Shown in pieces: positions 1 through 8,441 of a stretch of DNA of 64,000 nt (positions are counted from its first letter, which is position 1; every line of letters starts with the position of its first letter). Source of the stretch: an uncultured Chlorobiota bacterium (GTDB lineage: Bacteria; Bacteroidota; Ignavibacteria; UBA10030; UBA6906); the NCBI GenBank assembly GCA_900696645.1, contig CAADGV010000005.1, positions 1 through 64,000 of the forward strand. The letters run 5' to 3'. The notes beneath the pieces are model-generated. The model had not been told where the DNA came from. It saw only the letters and a list, made by a program, of their open reading frames with translations, and did no database searches. Position numbers and translations under genes: made by a program.

Positions 1-169
1 CGCGTGTGTGCACCGTGTTGCCGTCGCGCACCAGGGCTTTGATGTCGCTCCGGATCGTTCGCTCGCTGACCTGGAGAATTCTCCCGATATCTTCCTGCGT
101 CAGTAGTCCGCTCTGCTGGTACGCTTCATCCCATTGAACATGTTGCTCTGGCAACGCGTGTAGCAATAT
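1..169 (-). pseudogene. HTH fragment, DUF1670-like, cut by window edge
   Basis: Reading the minus strand from 169 to the window edge gives an open frame with a helix-turn-helix: LLTQEDIGRILQVSERTIRS, then DIKALVRDGNTV. This spacing of 'LLTQEDIA.LL..S.RTIRRDIK.L' is what I remember from the DUF1670 family of mobile-element-associated proteins, but other winged-helix regulators (DeoR/BirA type) look similar. A TGA at 170-172 stops the frame on the N-terminal side. No start codon or ribosome binding site fits, so it looks like the remnant of a longer gene. The C-terminal side leaves the window. The adjacent glgA fragment and broken HEPN gene support a scarred patch. Confidence 0.4.
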
Positions 170-242
170 TCAACAATATCTCTCACATCTCTGAGGTTAC
201 AGCAAACGTTGCATATCAAGGCGGGGATGGTCGAGTGGGAGT

Positions 243-352
243 TCAGCTCATGTTTCTCTTCCTCGCCGCCATCTCATACAACCTCACATACTTCTTTGCC
301 GAGGCATCCCACGACAGGTCGGCGTTCATGCCGTTCATTATCATGTGGTGCG
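243..352 (-). pseudogene. glgA 3'-end fragment (second copy)
   Basis: On the minus strand this piece reads MNGMNADLSWDASAKKYV, then RLYEMAARKRNMS and TGA (243-245). It matches the last ~35 residues of the intact GlgA whose gene ends at 1156, which reads VKLYEMAAGKRGT there. The two stretches align over about 90 bases at an offset of 910 with roughly 8-9 differences, most of them synonymous or conservative. The similarity stops abruptly near 352, ten bases before the stop codon of the MNT gene. This is a truncated paralogue or a diverged duplicate of the glgA 3' end, not a working gene. Confidence 0.8.
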
Positions 353-361
353 AGACGTGAA

Positions 362-718
362 TCAGGCGTGTAACATCAATTTTCTGTCGTAGATGATGAT
401 GCCCGTGCGGAGGATCTCTGAAGCAAACGGGTCACAGCCGGAAAGATCTTCAGGCCGAAAGGGGTGAATCTCAAGTCGCGAGTTGATGGGTTCAACGGAG
501 TCAACAATACGCGATACGTCGTGGAACCGAATGCCGGTAAACGCAGAAGAAAAAACCGCTAGATCAATGTCGCTTGCTTCCGTTTCGTTACCGTGTGCGA
601 ACGACCCGAAGAGAATGATCTTGTCAACTGTAATTCCGGCGTTGTCCAACGCTTCGCGCAATGCATGGACCGCAGGCTCAACAACAATGTCTATCGTTTC
701 AGTTCGCTTGTCAGCCAT
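362..718 (-). CDS. MNT-type nucleotidyltransferase (antitoxin of HEPN/MNT pair)
   Basis: This encodes 118 residues of the minimal nucleotidyltransferase (MNT, pol-beta fold) family. The hallmark GSFAHGNETEASDIDL (GSxxxG...SDIDL, residues ~37-52) carries the two metal-binding aspartates, and a later Glu/His strand follows (SRLEIHPF). In HEPN/MNT modules the MNT protein neutralises the HEPN toxin, in some cases by AMPylating it. I place the start at 718 (MADKRTE) because AAGGCAAC lies just upstream, although the frame is open to 772. The start codon lies inside the 3' end of the original HEPN frame (stop at 691), a 28-base overlap typical of coupled translation. The MNT gene itself appears intact although its partner is interrupted. 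Confidence 0.85.
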   Translation of the reverse strand: MADKRTETIDIVVEPAVHALREALDNAGITVDKIILFGSFAHGNETEASDIDLAVFSSAFTGIRFHDVSRIVDSVEPINSRLEIHPFRPEDLSGCDPFASEILRTGIIIYDRKLMLHA

Positions 719-1086
719 GTGTACGTTGCCTTGATTTTGTCGAGGTACGTTGAAGCGAATTCTTGCGTACAAAGCTTGTAAAACGACAACTTGTAATCGG
801 GGTATCAGGCCTCAATGTTGAATTCGTTCACTTTTCGCAGCAGCTTCAGAGCGTCGGCGTTCGCAGGTACCCGGGTCTGTTCAAGCAGGAACACAAGGTT
901 GTGTGTCTTGGGAGGTACGTCTTGCACGTTGTCACGAACCCAGGCTGCTTTCAAGAGTTTTTCAAGGGCAAGATGGCCGAAAAACAGCGACGCGTCGAAC
1001 TTCCGTGAGGCAAATAGCGACTCGGCAATCCCCCAATCATGTTCTGCTTGTTCAATCCAGAATGTAATATGTTCGGTCTTATTCAC
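691..1086 (-). pseudogene. HEPN-domain protein interrupted by an in-frame TGA
   Basis: From ATG at 1086 the protein reads as a typical small HEPN partner of MNT: FWIEQAEHDWGIAESLFAS, FFGHLALEKLLKA, then PPKTHNLVFLLEQT. After residue 93 (NEFNIEA) a TGA at 805-807 ends the frame. Reading through it, the same frame continues YPDYKLSFYKLCTQEFASTY, then LDKIKATYTWLTSELKR, and stops at 691. That continuation is exactly the usual C-terminal half of this family ('NIEARYPDYK...'), so a CGA arginine codon has apparently become TGA. The intact form would be 131 residues. It is either a recent nonsense mutation or a single-base sequence error. The truncated 93-residue product would lack the last two helices of the HEPN bundle. 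Confidence 0.8.
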
Positions 1087-1155
1087 CGGAGTAGCGGACG
1101 TTTCTGAAAGAACTTACTGAGAATCCTGCTGAGAGACAACAACCTCTCGCCACAG

Positions 1156-2619
1156 CTACGTTCCTCTCTTCCCTGCCGCCATCTCATACAACTTCACATA
1201 CTTCTTTGCCGAAGCATCCCACGAAAGGTCGGCGTTCATGCCGTTCATCATCATCTGATGCCATGCGGGTTTATTTGAATCGTACATCTCCACGGCACGC
1301 CCGACTGCATCGGCAAGTGCATAGCCGGCCGCATCGTTGAACGAGAAGCCGTTGACTTCGTCGCTGCCGAATGACTGGAACTCGTGCCAGTCGTGCACCG
1401 TGTCCGCCAGTCCGCCGGTTTTGCGGACGATGGGGATGGTGCCGTAACGCAGACTGTACATCTGGTTCAAGCCGCACGGCTCGTAGCGCGAAGGCATCAG
1501 GAACATATCGGAGGCGGCTTCGATGAGGTGGGCAAGCTCGTTGTTGAAGCCGATGTAGGTCCAGACTTTGTGCGGCAGGGCGTGGTGGATTGCCGTGAAC
1601 ATCCGCTCGTACCGATCTTCGCCCGAACCGAGAATCACCCATTGCGCATCCAATTCCATCAAGCTGTTGAAGGTTTCTGCAATCAGGTCGAATCCCTTCT
1701 GCGCAACAAGCCGCGACACAATGCCGATGAGCGGGCGGGCGGCGTCGTAGGGCATGCCGACTTTCTCAAGCAGATTTTTTTTGTTGAGATATTTCCCGCC
1801 GGGATTTTCTTTAGAGTAATGATGCGGAAGATGCGGGTCGGTTTCGGGATTCCAGACTTCAGTGTCGATTCCGTTCAGAACGCCGTGCAGATCGTCGCGC
1901 CGCATCAAGAGATAACTCTCCATTCCCGCGCCGTACTCCGGGGTAAGAATCTCCTGCGCGTACGTCTCGCTGACCGTAGTGATGATCTCTGCTGACAGAA
2001 TTCCCCCCTTCATCATCGAAACGCCGCCGTGCATCTCCAGCGCGCTGAACCGGTCGGGACGAATTTCCGCAATATCCATTACCGATTTGCCGAATAGCCC
2101 TTGATAGCCGATGTTGTGAATCGAATACAGCGTCGCCGTTCCGTCAAACATTCTATCCCAACTGTAATTGTCCTTGAGCAGAAGCGGCAGCAAGCCTGTT
2201 TGCCAATCGTTGCAGTGAATTACATCGGGAACCCACTGAAGTCGCTGAAGAGTTTCGATGACGGCTTTCGAGAAAAGAATGAACCGCCCGTCTTCATCGA
2301 AGTCGTTGGTGTAGATTCTTCCCCGATGAAAGAAGTGCGGACAGTCGATAAAATAAACGGGGACATCGGAGCCGGGAAGGTTCGCCCGTGATACGTGCAC
2401 AGGCCACGCAGCACCCGCGACGCGCACCGGTATCTCGCCGATGGCGTACTCGTAATGCAAATCGTATTTCGATTCGTCGATGGTGTTGTACTTCGGAAGG
2501 AACACTTTGACATCACAGCCGAGTGTGCGCAGGTACTTGGGCAGCGCGCCGGCAACGTCGGCAAGTCCACCAGCTTTGGCAAAGGGAACACATTCGGATG
2601 CGGCGATGGCGATGTTCAT
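1156..2619 (-). CDS. glgA: Glycogen (starch) synthase GlgA
   Basis: This 487-residue GT5 glycosyltransferase transfers glucose from ADP-glucose to the non-reducing end of an alpha-1,4-glucan in the cytoplasm. It starts MNIAIAASECVPFAKAGGLA, with the substrate-loop K-x-G-G-L motif (KAGGLAD). It carries the C-terminal GT-B nucleotide-sugar site with the E-rich segment PSRYEPCGLNQMYSLRYG and the second VRKTGGLADTV loop. Length agrees with bacterial GlgA (about 480). No other glycogen gene lies next to it; the neighbours are the HEPN/MNT patch downstream and a zinc-ribbon gene upstream. A diverged copy of its last ~35 codons is found at 243-352. Confidence 0.96.
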   Translation of the reverse strand: MNIAIAASECVPFAKAGGLADVAGALPKYLRTLGCDVKVFLPKYNTIDESKYDLHYEYAIGEIPVRVAGAAWPVHVSRANLPGSDVPVYFIDCPHFFHRGRIYTNDFDEDGRFILFSKAVIETLQRLQWVPDVIHCNDWQTGLLPLLLKDNYSWDRMFDGTATLYSIHNIGYQGLFGKSVMDIAEIRPDRFSALEMHGGVSMMKGGILSAEIITTVSETYAQEILTPEYGAGMESYLLMRRDDLHGVLNGIDTEVWNPETDPHLPHHYSKENPGGKYLNKKNLLEKVGMPYDAARPLIGIVSRLVAQKGFDLIAETFNSLMELDAQWVILGSGEDRYERMFTAIHHALPHKVWTYIGFNNELAHLIEAASDMFLMPSRYEPCGLNQMYSLRYGTIPIVRKTGGLADTVHDWHEFQSFGSDEVNGFSFNDAAGYALADAVGRAVEMYDSNKPAWHQMMMNGMNADLSWDASAKKYVKLYEMAAGKRGT

Positions 2620-2704
2620 GCGTTAAATGTGATCAGTTGAACTGACGGGTTGGTAGGCTCAATATACTGACGGCAAGCAGAAAAGCAAATCGTCCGCCAG
2701 CATA

Positions 2705-2971
2705 TCACTTCTTCCACCGTCTCAAGTTCGGAATGTACTCGTTCGCCATCGCGGCAGCTTTCTCTGCCCGCATGTTCATCTGCTTTGTCATGTAGTCAAC
2801 GGAAAGGTGTATCATTCCCTCCATTGTCAGACCGGGCATCGTGAATGCGCCGTCCTTGTAGCAGATGTGGCAATACTCACGTGTCGACGAGCCGTCCGCG
2901 TTCGTTCCGAAATTTCTGAACTCCATGGAGAGCGGCATGCCGCAGCTCTGGCATCGACGCTTGTCGTCCAT
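2705..2971 (-). CDS. Small zinc-ribbon protein
   Basis: This is an 88-residue soluble protein starting MDDKRRCQSCGMPLS. Two CxxC pairs, CQSCG near the N terminus and CHICY about 30 residues later, form a predicted zinc ribbon of the 'putative zinc ribbon' family (CxxCGMP...CxxCYxxGxFTxP). A helical tail follows (DYMTKQMNMRAEKAAAMANE). The start at 2971 is chosen over the longer open frame to 3031 because GGAGG sits 5 bases upstream of it. The molecular role of this family is not established. It is transcribed divergently from the foldase operon that starts at about 3137, so the two share a ~165-base promoter region. Confidence 0.8.
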   Translation of the reverse strand: MDDKRRCQSCGMPLSMEFRNFGTNADGSSTREYCHICYKDGAFTMPGLTMEGMIHLSVDYMTKQMNMRAEKAAAMANEYIPNLRRWKK

Positions 2972-3136
2972 TGTACCTCCGATATGGCTGAATCGAGTCT
3001 GCAATCTACCCGATTGTCTCAAAATCTGCAACTCAAAACAGGCCGGATTTCCTTGAAAATCACCCCTCTTTTGGTTACCATAGTAGGCCTAAAACCATCA
3101 GAAGTCCTTTCATTTTCAACTAATTACGGAGTTTCA

Positions 3137-5494
3137 GTGGCTATGCAATTCTTCAACAAGCTCGCAATTGTGGGCTGTGTCGTGGCTGGTATGTTGGTGT
3201 CGTTCGGATGCTCACCAAAACCGGGGGAACTTGTTGTCGCAAAAGTGGGCAACAAACCGATCTTACTCAAAGAATACGAAGAACTGTATTTGAAAAGCAG
3301 CGGCAGTCTCGACCAAGCCTCTGCGTCAACACAGGAGGAGCGTGAGAACTTTCTCGATCTCATGACGAAGTTCAAGCTGAAGCTTGCCGACGCGTACGAT
3401 CAGGGTTTGGACAAGCAGCCGGAAATCCGGAGCGAAATCAACCAGTACAAGGGAAGTCTCGTCGCATCGTACCTCACTGAGCGGGAGGTCACCGCGCCGG
3501 GAATCAAGAAGCTGCACGAAGCGAGGCAGACTGAAGTCCGGGCAAGCCATATTCTCCTTTCTCTCGCGCCCGGCGCCGCGCCGAGCGATTCGGAAGCTGT
3601 GTACAAGAAAGCCTACGAACTGATCGCGCTGCTGAATGCCGGGGCGTCGTTCGAATCACTCGCTGTGGCCAACTCGAATGATCCTTCCGTTAATCAGAAC
3701 AAGGGCGATTTGTATTTCTTCACGGCGGGAAGAATGGTTCCGGAGTTTGAAGAGGCGGTGTTTGCCCTCAAGGTGGGAGAGCTCACGCAGAAGCCCGTCC
3801 GCACGCAGTACGGCGTGCACATTATCAAATGCACCGGCCGGCAGCCGGCTTCCGGCGAAATCAAAGCAAGCCACATCATGATCCGCTTCAACAGTCAGGA
3901 ACCCTCTCCTGAAGACACACTCGAAGCGTACAAGAAGATCAGCCAGATTCGTGACAGCTTGCTGGCAAGGTTCGATTTTGCAGAACTCGCAACACGCAAT
4001 TCCGAAGATCCCGGCTCTGCGCCGCGCGGAGGCGATTTGGGTTGGTTCGGGCGTGCACGCTGGATTCAGCCCTTCGACGAGGAGGCATTCAAGCTGAAGC
4101 CGGGCGAGATTTCGGGAATCGTCCGGACGATCTACGGATATCATCTCATCAAATCCTACGAGAAGCGACAGACCAAGCCGTATGCCGAGGCAAAGAAAGA
4201 ATTGCAGCAAGTGTATCAGCAAACACGTTTCCAGCCCGACTATCAGAAGTTTCTGAGCAAGCTGAAGGCGGAAACACAATTCAGCATGGATGAAACCGTA
4301 CTGAACCTGTTCGTTGTGTCGTTCGATTCACTCAAGACAACTCGCGACAGCGCATGGCACAGCACGCTTGAGCCGGAATTAGGCAAGCGGCCTCTCATCC
4401 GGTTCGGCCCGCGGGTTGTTTCGTGCGACAGCATCGTATCCATCATGATTCTGCGGCCCGATATGACAAGCGTGCCGCTGAATTCGCATTCGTTGCGTCA
4501 GCAAGTCGAGAAGATCGCGGAACAACTTGTGTTTCAGGTAAAGGGCGAAACCATCGAACAGACATATCCGGAATTCGCCTCCATCATGAAAGAATACACG
4601 GACGGCATTCTGTTGTATCAGATCGAGCAGGACAGGGTGTGGGGGAAAGTTACGGTGAACGACACGGTTCTTCAGAGCTACTTCAACGCCAACCGCGACA
4701 ACTTCGTGTGGCCCGATCGCGTTGACTTCACATCCGTATCGACGTACAGCGACTCGCTCGCCAATCTGATTCACGAAAAGCTGAAAGCCGGAAAAACGCT
4801 CGAGCAGATATTCTCCGAAGATTCCGCACGGATGAAGATGCCGACTTCCTTCAGGGTATCGTTTGCAAAGGGATCGGCGGCTCTTACACCGTCTGCGCTC
4901 AAAACGCTGGTCGCTGTGGCCGCCGAACTCAAGAACGACGCCGGACTGACTCTCTCCCTTGCCGCGCAGCCGGATACGTCAAAACGAAAGGCGCAGGAGG
5001 AGAAGCTTGCCAACCAACGTCTCGAAGCAGTCAAGAATCAGTTCACACGAAAGCTGGGCGTTGATGCGGAACGGATCCAGACCTGGGTGCGGCCATTGGC
5101 GGATCATATTACCGACCCAACCGACAAGAACCGTGCAGTGACAACAGTCAGTATCGACATCATCAACCGCCGCCCGTGGATCGTTGGAGGCATCGACCAT
5201 CAGGTTCAGGCGACACGGACGGATGAGCGGACGATGAAGGCAGATTCTCTTGCAGAAGGCGCATACTCAGAGCCGTTCAGCTATCGCGGAAACTTCACCA
5301 TTGTCCGTTTGAACAAGAAAGAACCCGCCCGGCAGAAAACGTATGAAGAAGCCGGCACGGAGGTATCGAGTTCGTTCCAGGAATATGAATCGAAGCGTTT
5401 GGAAAAAGAATGGCTTGACGGACTTCGCAAGAAATATCCGGTTGTCGAAAACAAACAAGCATTGCAGAACGCGTTTGTACGGGTCCAGCCATAG
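3137..5494 (+). CDS. SurA/PrsA-like peptidyl-prolyl isomerase with OmpA-like domain
   Basis: This ~785-residue exported foldase opens with a hydrophobic segment ending LVSFGCSPKPG, a probable lipoprotein signal with imperfect lipobox. A SurA-type helical chaperone region follows. Two parvulin (PPIC) domains lie at about residues 133-235 (ASHILLSL...GVHIIK) and 241-345 (ASHIMIRF...GYHLIK). A third, unusual region at about 570-675 has the pattern of an OmpA C-terminal domain (FAKGSAALTPSALKTLVAVA, then NQRLEAVKNQF, LGVDAERI, NRAVTTVSIDI). Its usual GHTD is replaced by AAQPDTS. The GTG at 3137 has GGAG 5 bases upstream; ATG 3143 is the alternative, and the longer frame from 2807 is antisense to the zinc-ribbon gene. 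It is the first of three foldase genes, 7 bases before the next. Inference: periplasmic folding of outer-membrane or T9SS clients. Confidence 0.85.
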   Translation: MAMQFFNKLAIVGCVVAGMLVSFGCSPKPGELVVAKVGNKPILLKEYEELYLKSSGSLDQASASTQEERENFLDLMTKFKLKLADAYDQGLDKQPEIRSEINQYKGSLVASYLTEREVTAPGIKKLHEARQTEVRASHILLSLAPGAAPSDSEAVYKKAYELIALLNAGASFESLAVANSNDPSVNQNKGDLYFFTAGRMVPEFEEAVFALKVGELTQKPVRTQYGVHIIKCTGRQPASGEIKASHIMIRFNSQEPSPEDTLEAYKKISQIRDSLLARFDFAELATRNSEDPGSAPRGGDLGWFGRARWIQPFDEEAFKLKPGEISGIVRTIYGYHLIKSYEKRQTKPYAEAKKELQQVYQQTRFQPDYQKFLSKLKAETQFSMDETVLNLFVVSFDSLKTTRDSAWHSTLEPELGKRPLIRFGPRVVSCDSIVSIMILRPDMTSVPLNSHSLRQQVEKIAEQLVFQVKGETIEQTYPEFASIMKEYTDGILLYQIEQDRVWGKVTVNDTVLQSYFNANRDNFVWPDRVDFTSVSTYSDSLANLIHEKLKAGKTLEQIFSEDSARMKMPTSFRVSFAKGSAALTPSALKTLVAVAAELKNDAGLTLSLAAQPDTSKRKAQEEKLANQRLEAVKNQFTRKLGVDAERIQTWVRPLADHITDPTDKNRAVTTVSIDIINRRPWIVGGIDHQVQATRTDERTMKADSLAEGAYSEPFSYRGNFTIVRLNKKEPARQKTYEEAGTEVSSSFQEYESKRLEKEWLDGLRKKYPVVENKQALQNAFVRVQP

Positions 5495-5501
5495 GGTTGC
5501 C

Positions 5502-6335
5502 ATGCTGTTGCTTGCCGCTGTGTTGTGTTCCTGCTCGGAACAGCGGTCCAACGATGAGTATGTTGCCCGCGTCGGCCGGGCAACTCTCTCACAACACACG
5601 CTCGATGAGCATGCGGCCGGGCAGCCGGAACATCTCGTGCGGCAGTACGTCAGCAACTGGGTGATGTCGGAGATTCTCTTTCAGGAGGCGCAACGAAGAG
5701 GGTTCGCCGCATCGGATGCAGTGGTGCGGCAGGCGGAGGAGGCGAAGAGGCAGTTTGCCATCACTGCCTATCTCGAGCAGGAGATTTACAGCGACGATCC
5801 GTCGGCGATTCGCGACAGCGATCTGCAAAACGAGTTCAACTCCAACGCCGAATCGTACCGTCTGCCCAACGACGTTGTCAAGATGAGTTTCGCGATGTTT
5901 GACGAACGGGATGAAGCGAATGCGTTCCGATCGAAAGTCCTTCGCGGCACGCAATGGGCGGATGCCGTACAATCCGTCCGCAACGACGACGCTCAGAGCC
6001 GCCATCTGCTGCGTGTCGCCACCGGCGAGTACTTTACGCAGGCAGTATTATATCCCGAGGAACTCTGGAAGATAGCCCGTACGTTGAGTAAGGAAGATAT
6101 CTCCTACGTGGTGCGGACGAATGCGGGCTATTGTGTTGCACTTGTGCATGACGTAAAGAGACAAGGCGAGGTGCCACAGTTTGAGTATATCAAAGAGGAA
6201 ATCCGCCAGCGACTCGCAATCAAACGGCGGAATGAGAAGTACGCAAGATTGCTTGACCAACTGCGCGCAAAGTATGATGTCGATGTCCGGTTCGCGGCCG
6301 GCGATACAACAAAAGGAAACACCAATGAAGAATGA
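5502..6335 (+). CDS. PpiC/SurA-like lipoprotein foldase, degenerate rotamase domain
   Basis: This 277-residue protein has a short lipoprotein signal: MLLLAAVLCSCSEQ, with LCSC as lipobox. It is followed by a SurA-type N-terminal helical domain (WVMSEILFQEAQRRGFAASD, then ...AYLEQEIYSDD) and a C-terminal region shaped like a parvulin domain (residues ~125-235, ending SYVVRTNAGYCVALVHDV, similar to 'TEFGYHIIKL'). The classic SHIL opening strand is absent, so isomerase activity is doubtful and a chaperone role is more likely. AGGG lies 6 bases before ATG 5502. The gene overlaps the next start by 11 bases, indicating translational coupling within the three-foldase operon. Confidence 0.8.
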   Translation: MLLLAAVLCSCSEQRSNDEYVARVGRATLSQHTLDEHAAGQPEHLVRQYVSNWVMSEILFQEAQRRGFAASDAVVRQAEEAKRQFAITAYLEQEIYSDDPSAIRDSDLQNEFNSNAESYRLPNDVVKMSFAMFDERDEANAFRSKVLRGTQWADAVQSVRNDDAQSRHLLRVATGEYFTQAVLYPEELWKIARTLSKEDISYVVRTNAGYCVALVHDVKRQGEVPQFEYIKEEIRQRLAIKRRNEKYARLLDQLRAKYDVDVRFAAGDTTKGNTNEE

Positions 6336-7620
6336 TGGGAAGAGGAGTTTGCTTATGAAAACGTGGTTGCCGGTTGTGCTTCTTGCATGCACGCTTGGTG
6401 TTGCGGAGGCACAGGTGCTGGACCGCATCGTTGCCGTTATCGACAAGGAGATGATTCTTGAATCGGAATTGAATGCTCAAACACAGTTCTTCATCACCAC
6501 CAACAAACTCGATCCGAATACGCCGGGTTTGCGTGAGCAAGTTCTCCAATCCATGATCAACGAAAAACTGATCCTCGCCAAAGCGATCGAGGACAGCGTT
6601 ACCGTCTCGGAAGATGAAGTGACGCAACAGCTCGACGCTATTGTGCGGCAGCGCGTACAGGCGGCGGGCTCGGAGCAACGCCTTGAAGAACTCTACGGTA
6701 TGCCCATTTCCCGCATCAAGCGCGAATATCGGGATGAGATGAAAAAGAATCTTCTCTCCCAGCGGTTGCAGCAGCAACGATTCGGCGGCTCGCAGATCAG
6801 CAGACTCGAAGTAGAGGAGTTTTTCCGCACCTACAAAGACAGCTTGGGAGAGGTTCCCGAAGAGGTCGAATTGGCTCACATCTTCGTTCGACCGAAATTC
6901 GGCGAGTCAGAGAAAGCAGAATCCTACGGAAAGATGAAATTGCTCCTCGACAGCATCAAGGCGGGAGTTCCGTTCGAAGAACTTGCGCGACGGCATTCGC
7001 AGGATCCCGGTTCCGCAGCGCAGGGGGGAGAATTGGGGTTTGTGCGTCGCGGATTGTTTGTGAAGGATTTTGAGACTGCGGTATTCGCTTTGAAGGAACA
7101 GGAAGTTTCGGGGATTGTTGAAACGGAATTCGGGCTCCACATCATTCAGCTTTTGGAACGAAGAGGCGATGCGGTTCATGCACGCCACATTCTGATGAGA
7201 ATCGAGCGAACAGAAGCAGGCGATGATTCCGCGAAGACGTTCCTGAATGGACTGCGTACACGCATTCTTGCGGGCGAGAGTTTTGCCGATCTTGCACGAA
7301 AGCATTCCGAAGATAAAGAGACAGCAAGCATCGGCGGAAACCTCGGCACGTTCGAGCTTGAGCAACTTCCGAAAGAACTCTATCCCGTTGTCTCACCATT
7401 GAAGAGCGGCGAGATCAGCGAGCCGGTACGGATTCCCGTCGGAACGCAGTACGGCTACAGTATTGTGTGGGTCAGAGAACGAACCCCCGAACACAAAGCC
7501 AACCTCGATCAGGACTACAAGCGCATCGAGATTGTTGCAAGCAACTACAAGCGGCAGAAGGATTATGCCGCATGGCTCGAGTCGTTGCGCAAGAGTATTT
7601 ATTGGGAGTCGCGGTTGTAG
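6325..7620 (+). CDS. surA: SurA-type periplasmic peptidyl-prolyl isomerase
   Basis: This 431-residue protein has an N-terminal signal peptide (TWLPVVLLACTLGVAEAQ). The mature protein begins VLDRIVAVIDKEMILESEL, the typical SurA N-domain opening ('RIVAVVNDEVIT..EL'). Two parvulin domains follow at about 182-285 (LAHIFVRP...FGLHIIQL) and 285-395 (ARHILMRI...YGYSIVWV), then a short helical tail. In Gram-negatives SurA escorts beta-barrel precursors through the periplasm. The start at 6325 has AAAGGAAAC just upstream; an internal ATG at 6355 is possible. It is the last gene of the foldase operon and the best match of the three to SurA by domain layout and length (E. coli SurA is 428). Confidence 0.9.
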   Translation: MKNDGKRSLLMKTWLPVVLLACTLGVAEAQVLDRIVAVIDKEMILESELNAQTQFFITTNKLDPNTPGLREQVLQSMINEKLILAKAIEDSVTVSEDEVTQQLDAIVRQRVQAAGSEQRLEELYGMPISRIKREYRDEMKKNLLSQRLQQQRFGGSQISRLEVEEFFRTYKDSLGEVPEEVELAHIFVRPKFGESEKAESYGKMKLLLDSIKAGVPFEELARRHSQDPGSAAQGGELGFVRRGLFVKDFETAVFALKEQEVSGIVETEFGLHIIQLLERRGDAVHARHILMRIERTEAGDDSAKTFLNGLRTRILAGESFADLARKHSEDKETASIGGNLGTFELEQLPKELYPVVSPLKSGEISEPVRIPVGTQYGYSIVWVRERTPEHKANLDQDYKRIEIVASNYKRQKDYAAWLESLRKSIYWESRL

Positions 7621-7972
7621 AACCAGAATCTTCCGGGATCAAGCTTATTTCCTTCCCCTGTTGAACAGTGCCAAACCGACAACGCCCACGCGTTGGGGCC
7701 GCTGTGCAACGCCGCGCGTTGCATAAGTTCTCGTTCTGACTGGCGATTCGCCGATTTTCCTTGACTTTCGTTTTTTTTGTTTTGGTTATATTCATACCAG
7801 TTGCTGAACCGCCCCCCTCGCTCAAACAACGGTGCGGGTATACTGAATGCTGAAAACAGGAGTTCTCATGCCTACCACAATCCTGTTACGCTTATCCCCG
7901 CTGCCCGACCTCCCTGGTCTCGACTTCATCGTACAACCATTTTACCGCTCAGTTTATATCAAGGGGTGAGGT
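7621..7972. other. Intergenic region with hairpin and AT-rich stretch
   Basis: About 350 bases without a supportable gene. It holds a perfect 8-base stem at 7705-7723 (TGCAACGC-CGC-GCGTTGCA), possibly the end of the surA transcript. A T-rich stretch follows at about 7763-7797 (TTGACT... TATATT) that could be a promoter for the decayed gene behind it, though the spacing is poor. No RNA gene was recognised. Confidence 0.4.
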
Positions 7973-8437
7973 ATCACTAAGCAAAGAAAACTCTGCGGGT
8001 TGGTATTTGCATTTGCAGTAATGCTTGCGGCCCTTGCGCCGCTACGCGCTGGTGAGCGGGCGCGAACATTGCAATCTTTCGGCGTCACCGTTCAGCACGG
8101 CCAGCCCGTGTATCCCCACCCTCCAAATGTTACCCTTGGACTTTTTGACACCGATCCGTTGCTCGATCTTGCGTACTGCACCAACGGCAACGTGCAAGTC
8201 TGGAGAAATCTGGGCAACGGGCTGCTCGAGCTCGCTGGCGAGCGGCGGTTGCAGCCAATGTCGCGAGAATGGAATGGAAGAAAGAGCGGATGTGGAGCGA
8301 GTCACTCTTCGACCAATTCAGTTGGGGAGTGCTGCACCTCGTGTATGACAACGGTGGGAGGGAAGCATTAACCCACGGGCATTTTATCCCGGCAAGGATT
8401 GACCTCCCCTCTCTCCCTCAATCCCGACGGATGGCCT
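7973..8437 (+). pseudogene. Decayed secreted FG-GAP/VCBS-like protein (5' part)
   Basis: A good ribosome site (AAGGGGTGAGGT, 7961-7972) is followed by ATC ACT AAG at 7973, where ATG would be expected. The frame then gives a clean signal peptide (GLVFAFAVMLAALAPLRA) and a repeat-like stretch LGLFDTDPLLDLAYCTNGNV followed by QVWRNLGNG, similar to FG-GAP/VCBS repeats. Near 8260 coding character moves to another frame (VARMEWKKERMWSESLFDQF, then SWGVLHLVYDNGGREALTHG) and it shifts again near 8400. A lost start codon plus two frameshifts indicate an inactive remnant of a secreted protein. The exact family is uncertain. Confidence 0.6.
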
Positions 8438-8441
8438 CTAC

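Noticed and set aside
805-807. TGA in the HEPN gene as a selenocysteine codon
   Set aside because: The position corresponds to an arginine in the family, there is no SECIS-like hairpin evident and no redox motif.
2807-3136. N-terminal extension of the first foldase frame back to 2807
   Set aside because: It is antisense to the zinc-ribbon gene, would place the lipoprotein signal 110 residues inside the protein, and a GGAG site lies just before GTG 3137.
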